Source: Niveispirillum sp.
GTDB lineage: Bacteria > Pseudomonadota > Alphaproteobacteria > Azospirillales > Azospirillaceae
Direction: 5' to 3'
NCBI GenBank assembly: GCA_016463045.1
Contig: JAEMSB010000178.1
Coordinates: 1 to 8,344, forward strand
DNA: 8,344 bases
Shown here: piece after piece, positions 1 through 6,898 of the stretch
Layout of the letters: each line of letters starts with the position of its first letter
How positions within the stretch are numbered: the first letter of the stretch is position 1
The notes under the pieces: model-generated
What the model was told of the DNA's origin: nothing
The model's input: only the letters and a program-made list of their open reading frames with translations
Databases searched by the model: none
Made by a program: the position numbers and the translations under genes

Positions 1-200
1 GACAGGTACCTTTCGGGAAGATGAACAAAGTTTCATCTGGCGGCGCTTGAAACCGGGGCGTGCCGGACCCACCGTCATCGGTCGGCATGGATGACAGAAT
101 TTTCATCCGCCTGTCAGTTGCCTGTGGGCGGACCCCGGTCAAGCTGTGACCATCGAAAGCGCCGCCGGACCGAACGGCGGCCTAAGGCAGAAGAAAGATA
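1..200 (+). promoter_or_regulatory. Leader of the Do-type protease gene with paired inverted repeats
   Basis: No gene is supported in this stretch. It contains two 20-bp inverted repeats of the same size: positions 19-38 (arms AGATGAA and TTCATCT) and 89-108 (arms GGATGA and TCATCC). They match each other at 14 of 20 positions and their centres are 70 bp apart. A further TCATC half-site at 75-79 gives five TCATC/GATGA pentamers in about 90 bp. A second palindrome, TGACAG-N13-CTGTCA (92-116), overlaps the right-hand repeat. Two similar palindromes upstream of an envelope protease gene suggest sites for a dimeric regulator, but which regulator is unknown. No convincing sigma-70 promoter was found. 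CTTGAAA at 46-52 fits a heat-shock sigma -35, with only a poor -10 (CCCACCGT, 68-75). Confidence 0.45.
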
Positions 201-1682
201 ATGGAGACCATGATGTCGCTTGCCACTGCACGGAACTTCCGCCGCAATCTGGCCATGGCCCTGCTTGCCGGCACCGCCCTGCTGGCCCCGGCGACCATCC
301 AGACCGCCGCGGCGGCCCCGGCCGAAGTGCTGGCCAATGGCGGTGTCGCCGATCTGGTGGAGCGCGTGTCGCCCGCCGTCGTGACCATCACCGCCGCCCA
401 GACGGCACCGACCCGCACCGCCGCCCGCGACCTGCCGCCGGGGTTCGAGGAATTCCTGCGCCGCTTCGGCGTGCCGGGCCTGCCGGGCCAGGGTGGCGGC
501 GGCCAGGGCCGTGGCGCACCCGTGGCCCGTGCGCTGGGTTCCGGCTTCGTCTTCGACGCGTCCGGCTATGTCGTCACCAACCGCCATGTCATTGCCGACG
601 CCGATCAGGTGACCGTGGCCTTCAGCGACGGGACCGAACGCGAGGCAGAGGTGATCGGCGAGGATGAGCGTACCGATCTGGCCGTGCTGAAGGTCAAGAC
701 CGACAAGCCGCTGCCCGCCCTGAAATTCGCCGACAGCGACAAGGTGCGCGTGGGCGATGTGGCGGTGGCCGTGGGCAACCCGTTCGGCCTGGGCGGTACC
801 GTCACCGCCGGCATCGTGTCGGCCAGGAGCCGCGATATCGGGTCGGGTCCGTATGACGACTACTTGCAGCTGGATGCCTCCATCAATTCCGGCAATTCCG
901 GCGGCCCGACCTTCAACATGGCCGGTGACGTGATCGGCATCAACACGGCCATCTTCACGCCCAATGGCGGCTCTGTCGGTATCGGCTTTGCCATCCCCTC
1001 GAACCTGGCCAAGCCGGTGGTCGAGGCGCTGAAGCGTGACGGCAAGGTGGAGCGCGGCTGGCTGGGCGTCAATTTGCAGGGCGTGACCAAGGAACTGGCC
1101 GATGGTCTGGGCCTGTCGAAGGAGGGCGGCGCTCTGATCGCGGCGGTCGAGCCGAAAAGCCCGGCGGAGAAGGCAGGGTTGAAGCCCGGTGACGTTGTCC
1201 TGTCCGCCGGCGGCAAGCCCATCAAGGATACCCGCGATCTGGCCCGTCAGGTGGGCATGGTGAAGCCCGGTAGCAAGCTGGACATGGCCCTGTGGCGCGA
1301 CGGCAAGGAAAAGACCATCGCCGTCACCGTCGAACAGGCCCCCGGCCAGCCACAGCAGCGTCTGGCCAAGGCCGAGGCGCAGAAGCAGGATGGCGAGGAA
1401 GTGGCCGGCCTGAAACTGTCCGGCCTGACCGACCAGTGGCGTCAGCGTCTGCGCCTGCCCGGCGATACCGCCGGTGTCGTGGTGCTGGATGTGGGTGACG
1501 GGGTGGAGGGGCTGCGCCCCGGCGACCTGATCACCTCGGTCAATAACAGCGCCGTCACCAGCCCCGCCGATGTGGCAGCCCAGGTAAAGGCCGCCTCCAA
1601 GGCAGGTCGCAAGAACGCCCTGGTGCAGGTCCGCCGTGGCGAGACGACGGCCTTCCTGACCATCCCGGTGGATTTGGGCTGA
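201..1682 (+). CDS. degP: Do/HtrA-family periplasmic serine endoprotease (DegP/DegQ/MucD type)
   Basis: This is an ATP-independent periplasmic protease and chaperone that degrades misfolded envelope proteins. The product has 493 residues, typical of the family (E. coli DegP precursor is 474). A signal peptide covers about residues 1-39, with RNFRR, a hydrophobic core and likely cleavage in the TAAAAP stretch. The trypsin-like domain follows, with His129 in TNRHV, Asp159 in RTDLAVLK and Ser233 in GNSGGP, so the triad is complete. PDZ1 spans about 286-378 and PDZ2 about 400-490. The loop before the catalytic His is short and Gly-rich (residues 91-106), more like DegQ/MucD than DegP, so the symbol is a family-level label. 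Start choice is open: ATG at 201 has a weak purine-rich upstream stretch, while ATG at 213 (MSLATARN) has GGAG six bases ahead and may be the true start. The gene is convergent with the pump operon and shares its terminator. Confidence 0.95.
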   Translation: METMMSLATARNFRRNLAMALLAGTALLAPATIQTAAAAPAEVLANGGVADLVERVSPAVVTITAAQTAPTRTAARDLPPGFEEFLRRFGVPGLPGQGGGGQGRGAPVARALGSGFVFDASGYVVTNRHVIADADQVTVAFSDGTEREAEVIGEDERTDLAVLKVKTDKPLPALKFADSDKVRVGDVAVAVGNPFGLGGTVTAGIVSARSRDIGSGPYDDYLQLDASINSGNSGGPTFNMAGDVIGINTAIFTPNGGSVGIGFAIPSNLAKPVVEALKRDGKVERGWLGVNLQGVTKELADGLGLSKEGGALIAAVEPKSPAEKAGLKPGDVVLSAGGKPIKDTRDLARQVGMVKPGSKLDMALWRDGKEKTIAVTVEQAPGQPQQRLAKAEAQKQDGEEVAGLKLSGLTDQWRQRLRLPGDTAGVVVLDVGDGVEGLRPGDLITSVNNSAVTSPADVAAQVKAASKAGRKNALVQVRRGETTAFLTIPVDLG

Positions 1683-1701
1683 TCCAGCGATACTGCTGAA
1701 A

Positions 1702-1735
1702 GAAAAAGGGGAGCGGCTTTCCGCTCCCCTTTTTT
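1702..1735. terminator. Bidirectional rho-independent terminator
   Basis: A perfect 10-bp stem (AGGGGAGCGG at 1707-1716, CCGCTCCCCT at 1721-1730) encloses a CTTT loop. It is preceded by an A-tract (1703-1707) and followed by a T-tract (1730-1735). The hairpin can therefore end transcription from the protease gene on the plus strand and from the RND permease gene on the minus strand. It lies 20-25 bases past the protease stop codon and about 30 bases past the permease stop codon. Confidence 0.9.
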
Positions 1736-1763
1736 GTTGCCTGCGGGAACGGGTTTTGCTCCC

Positions 1764-4700
1764 TCACTCCGCGGGCACCTGTGGCGGTGCATTGTACAGG
1801 CGTTCTTCCTCTTCGATCTTGCGGCGGATGATGCCGATGGGCTGCACGCCCCTGGCGAACATGCTGTACAGCACGGGCGTGATGAACAAGGACAGGGCCG
1901 TACCCACTGTCACGCCGCCTACAATGACCCAGCCGATGGCCATGCGGCTTTCGGCCCCCGCCCCATAGGCCAGCGCCAGCGGCAGTGCACCGAACACGGT
2001 CGCGATGGAGGTCATCAGGATGGGGCGCAGGCGCAGGCGCGAGGCCTCTACCACCGCGTCAAGCAACTCATGCCCTTCCTCGCGCAGCTGATTGGCGAAC
2101 TCCACGATCATGATGGCGTTCTTGGCGATCAGGCCGATCAGCATGATCAGGCCGATCTGGGTATAGGTGTTCAGCGACATGCCCGTGATGGAGATGGCCA
2201 GGATGCCCCCCAGACCGGCAGGCAGCACCGAACCCAGGATCATGGCCGGCAGGCGGAAGTTCTCAAACTGTGCCGCCAGCACCAGGAAAGCCACCAGCAT
2301 GGCCATGCCGAAGGCGAACCAGATGGCGCTGCTGGCTTCCAGCTGCAACCGCGCGGCCCCTTCGAAATTGATCCGCGCCTCTGCCGGCAGCACTTCGGCG
2401 GCGGCCTGCCGCACCTCGCGGATGGCATCGCCCATCACGGCACCCTCGGTCAGGTTGGCCGTGATGGTGATGGAACGCAGGCGGTTATAGCGGTTCAGTT
2501 CGGTGGCACCGGCCACGTCACGCACCTGGATCAGGTTGGCCAGCGGGATCAGTTGCCCCGTGGTGGTGCCCGTCGTGGAGCGCACAAAGATGTTGGACAG
2601 GTCGCGCGGATTGGCGCGGTCCTGTGCCTCGGCCCGCAGCACCACATCATATTCCTCACCCCGATCCAGATAACGGGTCACCAGCTTTTCACCCAGCATG
2701 GTTTCCAGGGTGGTGCCGATGGTGGTGACCGGTACGCCCAGATCGGCGGCGCGATTACGGTCCACCGTCACATAAAGCTGCGGCTTGGTTTCGTCATAAT
2801 CGGCGGAGAAGCCGGTGAGGCCCGGATATTGCTGCAAACGGGCGATCAGGGCGTCACGCCAGTCGGCCAGTTCCTCGAACGTATTGCCGCCGATCACGAC
2901 CTGCAGCTGGTTGGCCGAGGCGCCGCCGCCCAGACCAGAGGGCAGGATGGGCACGATACGGGAACCGGGCATGGCCGACAGTTTCGGGCGCAGCTCATTC
3001 ACCATCTCCGGCACGGTGCGGTCGCTGACGCGTTCGGCCCAGGGCGGCGTGCGCATAACCACCATGGCACGATTCACGCCCGAACTGCCGCCAAAGCCGG
3101 GATTAACGATGGTCAGGATACTGTCCACCTCGCCCGACTTCAGATAGGGCTGCAACAGCCCTTCCACCCGCGCCACCTCCTGCATGGTGTAATCCATGCT
3201 GGCACCTTCCGGCCCGGTGATGGAAATGCGCGCCACGCCACGGTCTTCCACGGGCGCCAACTCGCTGGGCAGGGTGCGGCCCAGCACCGCCGTCAGGACC
3301 AGGGCGCCAGCCATCAGGGCCATGACCAGCATGCGGGCTGACAGGGCCTGACGCAGCAGGGCCGTATAGCCACGGGTCAGCATGTCCAAAAACGCCTCGG
3401 ACAGGCGGAACAGGCCGCGCGCTTCCTGATGCCCGCGCAACAGCTTTGACGACAGCATGGGCGACAGGGTCAACGCCACGATGCAGGAGAAAGCGATGGA
3501 TGCCATCAGCGCGATGGCAAATTCCCGGAACAGGCGGCCCTGATCACCGGGCAGCATTGATAAGGGCGCGATCACGGCGATCAGCACTGCGGTGGTGGCG
3601 ATGACGGCAAAGCCGATCTGCCGCGCCCCGCGATAGGCCGCCAACAGTGGCGGCTCCCCTTCCTCGATCCGGCGAGAGATGTTTTCCACCACGATGATGG
3701 CATCATCCACGACCAGACCGACGGCCAGCACGAAGGCCAACAGGGTCAGCACATTGATGGAGAAACCCAGCGCCGCCATCACACCGAAGGCCGCGACCAG
3801 CGATACCGGAATGGCGATGACAGGGATCAGGGTGGCGCGGAACGTGCGCAAGAACACCCAGACCACCAGCACCACCAGCCCGATGGCAACCGCGATGGCA
3901 TGGAACACTTCATAGACCGACTGGCTGACGAAGGTGGCGTCGTCCTGACGGACCTCCAGCTTCATCCCCGGCGACAAGTTCTGCCGGAATTCGCCCAGCA
4001 GCTTGCGCACGCCTTCGGACACTTCCATCGTGTTGGCGGTCGATTGGCGGATGATGCCCAGGCCGATGGCGCTGCCGCCATTGATGCGGAAATCGCCACG
4101 GTCATCACGGGCCGCCACCTCTACCCGCGCGACATCGCCCAGACGGATCCAGTTGGCCCCGTCCTGACGGACCAGGATGGAGGAGAATTGTTCGGGGCGG
4201 TTCAGGCGCGTGTCGGTCCGCACCGTGAATTCACGCTGGCTGCTTTCGATACGCCCGGCAGGCAGTTCGGCATTTTCGCGCCGGATCGACGCTTCGATAT
4301 CCTGCACCGTCACCCGGCGCGCCGCCATGGCGTTGCGGTCCAGCCAGACGCGCATGGCAAAGTCACGCCGCCCGCCGATGCGCACCGAGGCCACGCCCGG
4401 CACCGTGCCCAGCGCGTCCAGATAATAGCGGCGCACGAAATCGGTCAGTTCCAGCTGGTTCATGCGGTCGGACGACAGCGTGATCCACATGATCGGGTTG
4501 CTGTCGGCATCGACCTTGCTGATTTCCGGCAGTTCGGCTTCTTCAGGCAGGCTATCGCTGATGCGGCCCACGCGGTCGCGCACATCATTGCTGGCGGCGT
4601 CGATATCGCGGTCGATCTCGAACTCCACCGATACCGACGAGCTGCCTTCGCGGGAGCGGGAGCGGATGGTCTTCACGCCCTCGATCCCGTTGATGACGCC

Positions 4701-4904
4701 TTCGATGCGTTCCGTGATCTCATTATCCACCACCTCGGCGCTGGCGCCGGGATAGGTGGTGCTGATCGACACGATGGGATAATCGATCTTCGGCAGCTCG
4801 CGCACCGGCAGCTTTTCATATCCCAGCACACCAAACACGACCAGCATGGCGCTGATCACGAAGGCGAGCACGGGACGCTGGATCGAAATGTCGGAGATCA
4901 CCAT
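1764..4904 (-). CDS. RND efflux transporter permease, HAE1 family (AcrB-like)
   Basis: This is the inner-membrane proton-driven pump subunit of a tripartite efflux system; family members work as trimers. At 1046 residues it is full length (AcrB has 1049). The N-terminal ISIQRPVLAFVISAML starts TM1 and leads into the first periplasmic porter domain. TM2-TM6 lie at about 335-490, with the proton-relay pair Asp400-Asp401 in GLVVDDAIIVVEN (TM4). A second large periplasmic loop spans about 545-855. TM8-TM12 follow, with the relay Lys928 in GLIAKNAIMIVEF (TM10); Arg960 in RLRPILMT probably matches the AcrB TM11 arginine. No frameshift or missing key residue is apparent. It lies 110 bp downstream of its adaptor gene, and the two are presumably co-transcribed. 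The ATG at 4904 is preceded only by a weak GGGAA-type ribosome binding site. Substrate cannot be predicted; drug, solvent or metabolite export are all possible. Confidence 0.95.
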   Translation of the reverse strand: MVISDISIQRPVLAFVISAMLVVFGVLGYEKLPVRELPKIDYPIVSISTTYPGASAEVVDNEITERIEGVINGIEGVKTIRSRSREGSSSVSVEFEIDRDIDAASNDVRDRVGRISDSLPEEAELPEISKVDADSNPIMWITLSSDRMNQLELTDFVRRYYLDALGTVPGVASVRIGGRRDFAMRVWLDRNAMAARRVTVQDIEASIRRENAELPAGRIESSQREFTVRTDTRLNRPEQFSSILVRQDGANWIRLGDVARVEVAARDDRGDFRINGGSAIGLGIIRQSTANTMEVSEGVRKLLGEFRQNLSPGMKLEVRQDDATFVSQSVYEVFHAIAVAIGLVVLVVWVFLRTFRATLIPVIAIPVSLVAAFGVMAALGFSINVLTLLAFVLAVGLVVDDAIIVVENISRRIEEGEPPLLAAYRGARQIGFAVIATTAVLIAVIAPLSMLPGDQGRLFREFAIALMASIAFSCIVALTLSPMLSSKLLRGHQEARGLFRLSEAFLDMLTRGYTALLRQALSARMLVMALMAGALVLTAVLGRTLPSELAPVEDRGVARISITGPEGASMDYTMQEVARVEGLLQPYLKSGEVDSILTIVNPGFGGSSGVNRAMVVMRTPPWAERVSDRTVPEMVNELRPKLSAMPGSRIVPILPSGLGGGASANQLQVVIGGNTFEELADWRDALIARLQQYPGLTGFSADYDETKPQLYVTVDRNRAADLGVPVTTIGTTLETMLGEKLVTRYLDRGEEYDVVLRAEAQDRANPRDLSNIFVRSTTGTTTGQLIPLANLIQVRDVAGATELNRYNRLRSITITANLTEGAVMGDAIREVRQAAAEVLPAEARINFEGAARLQLEASSAIWFAFGMAMLVAFLVLAAQFENFRLPAMILGSVLPAGLGGILAISITGMSLNTYTQIGLIMLIGLIAKNAIMIVEFANQLREEGHELLDAVVEASRLRLRPILMTSIATVFGALPLALAYGAGAESRMAIGWVIVGGVTVGTALSLFITPVLYSMFARGVQPIGIIRRKIEEEERLYNAPPQVPAE

Positions 4905-4944
4905 GGTGAGGTTCCCAGGCGTGTCGCTGTCATGTCCATGTCGA

Positions 4945-5002
4945 TGCCGCCCCGGCGGACCGGGTGATCGGGGCGGCAGAGGGGTGACCGCGAACGGTCA
5001 CC
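4945..5002 (-). other. Two strong intercistronic hairpins between adaptor and permease genes
   Basis: In mRNA order on the minus strand, the first hairpin (5002-4983) is GGTGACCG, loop TTCG, CGGTCACC: a perfect 8-bp stem with a UUCG tetraloop, beginning 12 bases after the adaptor stop codon. Four bases later comes a perfect 10-bp stem (4978-4969 with 4954-4945, arms TGCCGCCCCG and CGGGGCGGCA) around a 14-base loop. Neither is followed by a T-run, so a simple intrinsic terminator is unlikely. Placed after the adaptor cistron and before the permease cistron, they could protect the upstream message from 3' exonucleases or mark a processing site, giving more adaptor than permease. That role is inference. 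Confidence 0.6.
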
Positions 5003-5014
5003 GTCAATTCGCCG

Positions 5015-6121
5015 TCAAGGCGTCGGTCGGGCGGCCGACTGCGTGCCGGTCGCGGCAGGCGCACTGACGATTTCGGCCTGCACGGGCACGCCGTCACGCA
5101 CCTTCTGCACGCCGCGCGTGATGACCAGTTCACCACCGGTCAGGCCATCCGCCACTTCCACCACGCCGCGCGACCGGGCGCCGATGGTGACCAGGCGGCG
5201 TTCCACCTTGCCCGAGGCCACCAGGAACACGAACTGCCGGTCACCGACCGGCACCAGCGATTCCTCCGGCACCAGCACGACATTGACCCGGTTATCCAGC
5301 GTCAGCCGAACCGTCATGAACAGGCCGGGGCGCAGACGCCCGTCTGCATTGTCGATCTGCGCCACGGCGGCAACGGTGCGGGTGACGGGATCGATACGGG
5401 TATCGATGGCCGACACCTTGCCCAGGAAGGACTGGTCCGGATATAGCGTGGTCTGTGCCGCGATTTCCATCCCGTCACGCAGATAGCGCAGGGAGGATTC
5501 CGGCACGGTGAATTCCAGCTTCACAGTGCGGGTGTCGTCCAGCGTGGTCACCGGATCGGCCGGACGGACCAGGGCGCCGGGGCTGACCTGCCGCAGGCCG
5601 GTATAGCCGGTAAACGGCGCGCGGATGGTCAGGTCGGCCAGACGCGCCTGCACCGCCCGCACCTCTGCATCATTGCCAGCCAGTTGCAGCGCCAGTTCAT
5701 CGACGCGGGCCTGGGCCACGTTCTGCTTCACCAGCAATGCCCGCGCCCGGTCCAGCAACTGTGCCGCATTGCGGCGCCCGGCTTCGGCCACCGCCAGATT
5801 GGCCCGCACCTCGCGGTCGTCCAGTTCGATCAGGACGGCGCCGGCCTGGACCAGCTGACCTTCAGTGAAGTTGATGGATTTGACGAGACCGGCTGTCTTG
5901 GCCGTCACCGTCACCGCCTCATTCGCGCGCAATGTGCCCACGGCGTCAAAGGTGACGGCAATGTCACCCCGCGTCACATGGGTGGCGACGACATTCACGG
6001 GGCGGGCGCCCGCCTGCTGCTGTGCGGCGGGTTTGGCGCCGTCGCGCCCGGTCATGTACCAGACGCCGCCGCCAATGGCGACGATGGCAACAGCCGTGGC
6101 AATCTGAATTGGCAGGCGCAT
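5015..6121 (-). CDS. RND efflux periplasmic adaptor subunit (membrane fusion protein, HlyD/AcrA-like)
   Basis: This protein links the RND permease to an outer-membrane channel. From the ATG at 6121 it has 368 residues. A hydrophobic anchor or uncleaved signal covers about 4-22 (IQIATAVAIVAIGGGVWYM); there is no lipobox Cys, so it is not a lipoprotein. A lipoyl-like half-motif (GLVKSINFTEGQLVQAG, 78-94) is followed by a fairly short alpha-hairpin (about 102-164), the second lipoyl half with IRAPFTGYTG (166-175), a beta-barrel (about 195-275) and a membrane-proximal domain (about 280-350). An in-frame ATG at 6181 would add 20 polar residues (388 aa). I prefer 6121 because AGG/AGGA lies just upstream, the hydrophobic segment then starts almost at once, and the upstream ATG lacks a recognisable ribosome binding site. 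A GCCGCA/TGCGGC hairpin (6147-6163) would then lie in the 5' leader. It is the first gene of the two-gene pump operon. Confidence 0.93.
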   Translation of the reverse strand: MRLPIQIATAVAIVAIGGGVWYMTGRDGAKPAAQQQAGARPVNVVATHVTRGDIAVTFDAVGTLRANEAVTVTAKTAGLVKSINFTEGQLVQAGAVLIELDDREVRANLAVAEAGRRNAAQLLDRARALLVKQNVAQARVDELALQLAGNDAEVRAVQARLADLTIRAPFTGYTGLRQVSPGALVRPADPVTTLDDTRTVKLEFTVPESSLRYLRDGMEIAAQTTLYPDQSFLGKVSAIDTRIDPVTRTVAAVAQIDNADGRLRPGLFMTVRLTLDNRVNVVLVPEESLVPVGDRQFVFLVASGKVERRLVTIGARSRGVVEVADGLTGGELVITRGVQKVRDGVPVQAEIVSAPAATGTQSAARPTP

Positions 6122-6343
6122 TTTCCTGTCCGATCTTGTCGGTGCTGCCGCAAAGGGTGCGGCGCTACCGTTCCATGTCATTGAAAAGCCATTCTATCCC
6201 ACAGCGGAGACAGCAAGCTTCGTTAATTGTTTTTGTCAGGCATCCGCAGCCGTCCGTAAAGACGACTTTCGGCGGCAAACCCCGGTCAGGATACCGACAC
6301 CATCCAACTAGAGCGGACGGCCCGATCCTCCAACCCCCCAATT

Positions 6344-6359
6344 GTTACGCAACTGTAAC
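6344..6359. promoter_or_regulatory. Operator-like inverted repeat GTTAC-N6-GTAAC
   Basis: GTTAC (6344-6348) and GTAAC (6355-6359) form a 16-bp palindrome with a 6-base spacer, the geometry of many dimeric helix-turn-helix operators. It lies about 220 bp upstream of the adaptor start and about 45 bp upstream of the nine-codon ORF. No regulator gene is adjacent, so the function is unassigned and a chance occurrence is possible. Confidence 0.25.
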
Positions 6360-6402
6360 CGGCGGCGGTAGGGGACAAACTTTTACATTTGAAGGAAAAG
6401 CC

Positions 6403-6432
6403 ATGCGAAAGCAGCGGGGAAGCTGGCTGTAA
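6403..6432 (+). other. Nine-codon ORF with strong ribosome binding site (possible leader peptide)
   Basis: AAGGA at 6392-6396 lies six bases ahead of an ATG that opens a nine-residue ORF, MRKQRGSWL, ending in TAA. This is one of the best-placed Shine-Dalgarno sequences in the window, yet the ORF is far too short for an ordinary protein. Directly after the stop codon comes a segment able to form competing hairpins (6433-6484). Leader peptides of attenuators look like this, but no plus-strand gene follows until 7012, so the idea is weak. No clear promoter was found ahead of it. Confidence 0.22.
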
Positions 6433-6484
6433 ACGGCTTGGCAGGTCGGTCAGTCCGGTGTCTGAGACCGGCGTTCGGAGCCGT
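6433..6484 (+). other. Hairpin-rich segment with alternative pairings
   Basis: An outer stem pairs ACGGCT (6433-6438) with AGCCGT (6479-6484). Inside it, CCGGT (6455-6459) pairs with ACCGG (6467-6471) around a 7-base loop. A competing stem pairs CGGTC (6447-6451) with GACCG (6466-6470), which uses the same 3' arm, so the two inner stems exclude each other. No T-run follows. It could be part of a small RNA or leader RNA on either strand, or simply GC-rich chance pairing. Confidence 0.25.
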
Positions 6485-6495
6485 GTGAAACCCAC

Positions 6496-6504
6496 TTATC
6501 CACA
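6496..6504 (+). promoter_or_regulatory. Perfect-consensus DnaA box
   Basis: TTATCCACA matches the strict DnaA-binding consensus at all nine positions. It is a single box in non-coding DNA about 68 bp past the stop codon of the 108-residue protein gene (which runs on the minus strand). I see no second consensus box, DNA-unwinding AT-rich repeat or replication gene nearby, so this is not evidence of an origin; a titration or regulatory site is possible. Confidence 0.5.
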
Positions 6505-6571
6505 ACAGCGCGCTCAAAGGGGATCACGGCAACAGAGATATCGGTGCGGGAAAACCGGACCGAATCGTCTA

Positions 6572-6898
6572 TCAGGCAGCGCTGCTATTCTGGGAACGCC
6601 GCGACATGACCTCTGCCAGGAAGGCGCGGTCGACAGCCGGATAACGCGACGGCATTTCCCGTTCGATCCGGTCCATCAGGTCTTCTGCTGCCATGGGTCC
6701 ATTATACTCCGCATAAAGCAGATACCATGCGGCGAAGGTTCGGCCGGCAATGCGCGGGTCCTGATCATCGCTCAGATCGGTCAGGACCCAATAGCCGAAA
6801 CGCCCATCGGCCCGTTCGCCCACGAACGGCAGCTTGGTCACCGGCAGACGGTGCGCCGTATGTTGATAATTCGCGTTCTGCTGGGCCGGTTTCGACAT
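6572..6898 (-). CDS. Conserved-looking hypothetical protein, 108 aa
   Basis: I do not recognise this family. The product has 108 residues with no signal peptide or membrane segment, so it is probably cytoplasmic. Codon use has the strong G/C third-position preference of the neighbouring genes, which supports it as a real gene. Visible features are a basic, Asn/Gln-rich N-terminus (1-20), an aromatic, presumably beta-rich middle (RFGYWVLTD, 33-41), a hydrophobic helix-like stretch with AAWYLLYAEY (56-65), an acidic-amphipathic segment (AAEDLMDRIEREM, 70-82), and a helical end with a Ser/Ala-rich tail. The ATG at 6898 has no clear Shine-Dalgarno sequence, and no other in-frame start gives the full conserved-looking core. 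It is transcribed divergently from the CAP-domain gene across an AT-rich region; no functional link to either neighbour is shown. Confidence 0.75.
   Translation of the reverse strand: MSKPAQQNANYQHTAHRLPVTKLPFVGERADGRFGYWVLTDLSDDQDPRIAGRTFAAWYLLYAEYNGPMAAEDLMDRIEREMPSRYPAVDRAFLAEVMSRRSQNSSAA

Larger units (their letters stand above)
6182..6571. other. Non-coding gap of about 390 bp with several structured sites
   Basis: No convincing protein gene is visible. The stretch should hold the promoter of the pump operon (minus strand), but I found no clear -35/-10 pair; CTGACA (6234-6239, minus strand) is an isolated -35-like hexamer. It also holds a GTTAC-N6-GTAAC palindrome (6344-6359), a nine-codon ORF with a strong ribosome binding site (6403-6432, plus), a hairpin-rich segment (6433-6484) and a perfect DnaA box (6496-6504). 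These are described separately. Confidence 0.5.

Noticed and set aside
1734..3341. Long open frame on the plus strand (535 codons) opposite the RND permease
   Set aside because: It lies antisense to a full-length, motif-complete permease. Its translation is rich in His, Gln, Gly and Asp, typical of the reverse strand of a high-GC gene, and it matches no family.
3900..4967. Second long plus-strand open frame opposite the permease N-terminus
   Set aside because: Same reasoning: His/Asp/Ala/Gly-rich antisense translation with no domain, across conserved permease sequence.
6496..6504. Replication origin at the DnaA box
   Set aside because: Only one consensus box is seen, with no clustered boxes, AT-rich unwinding repeats or replication genes.
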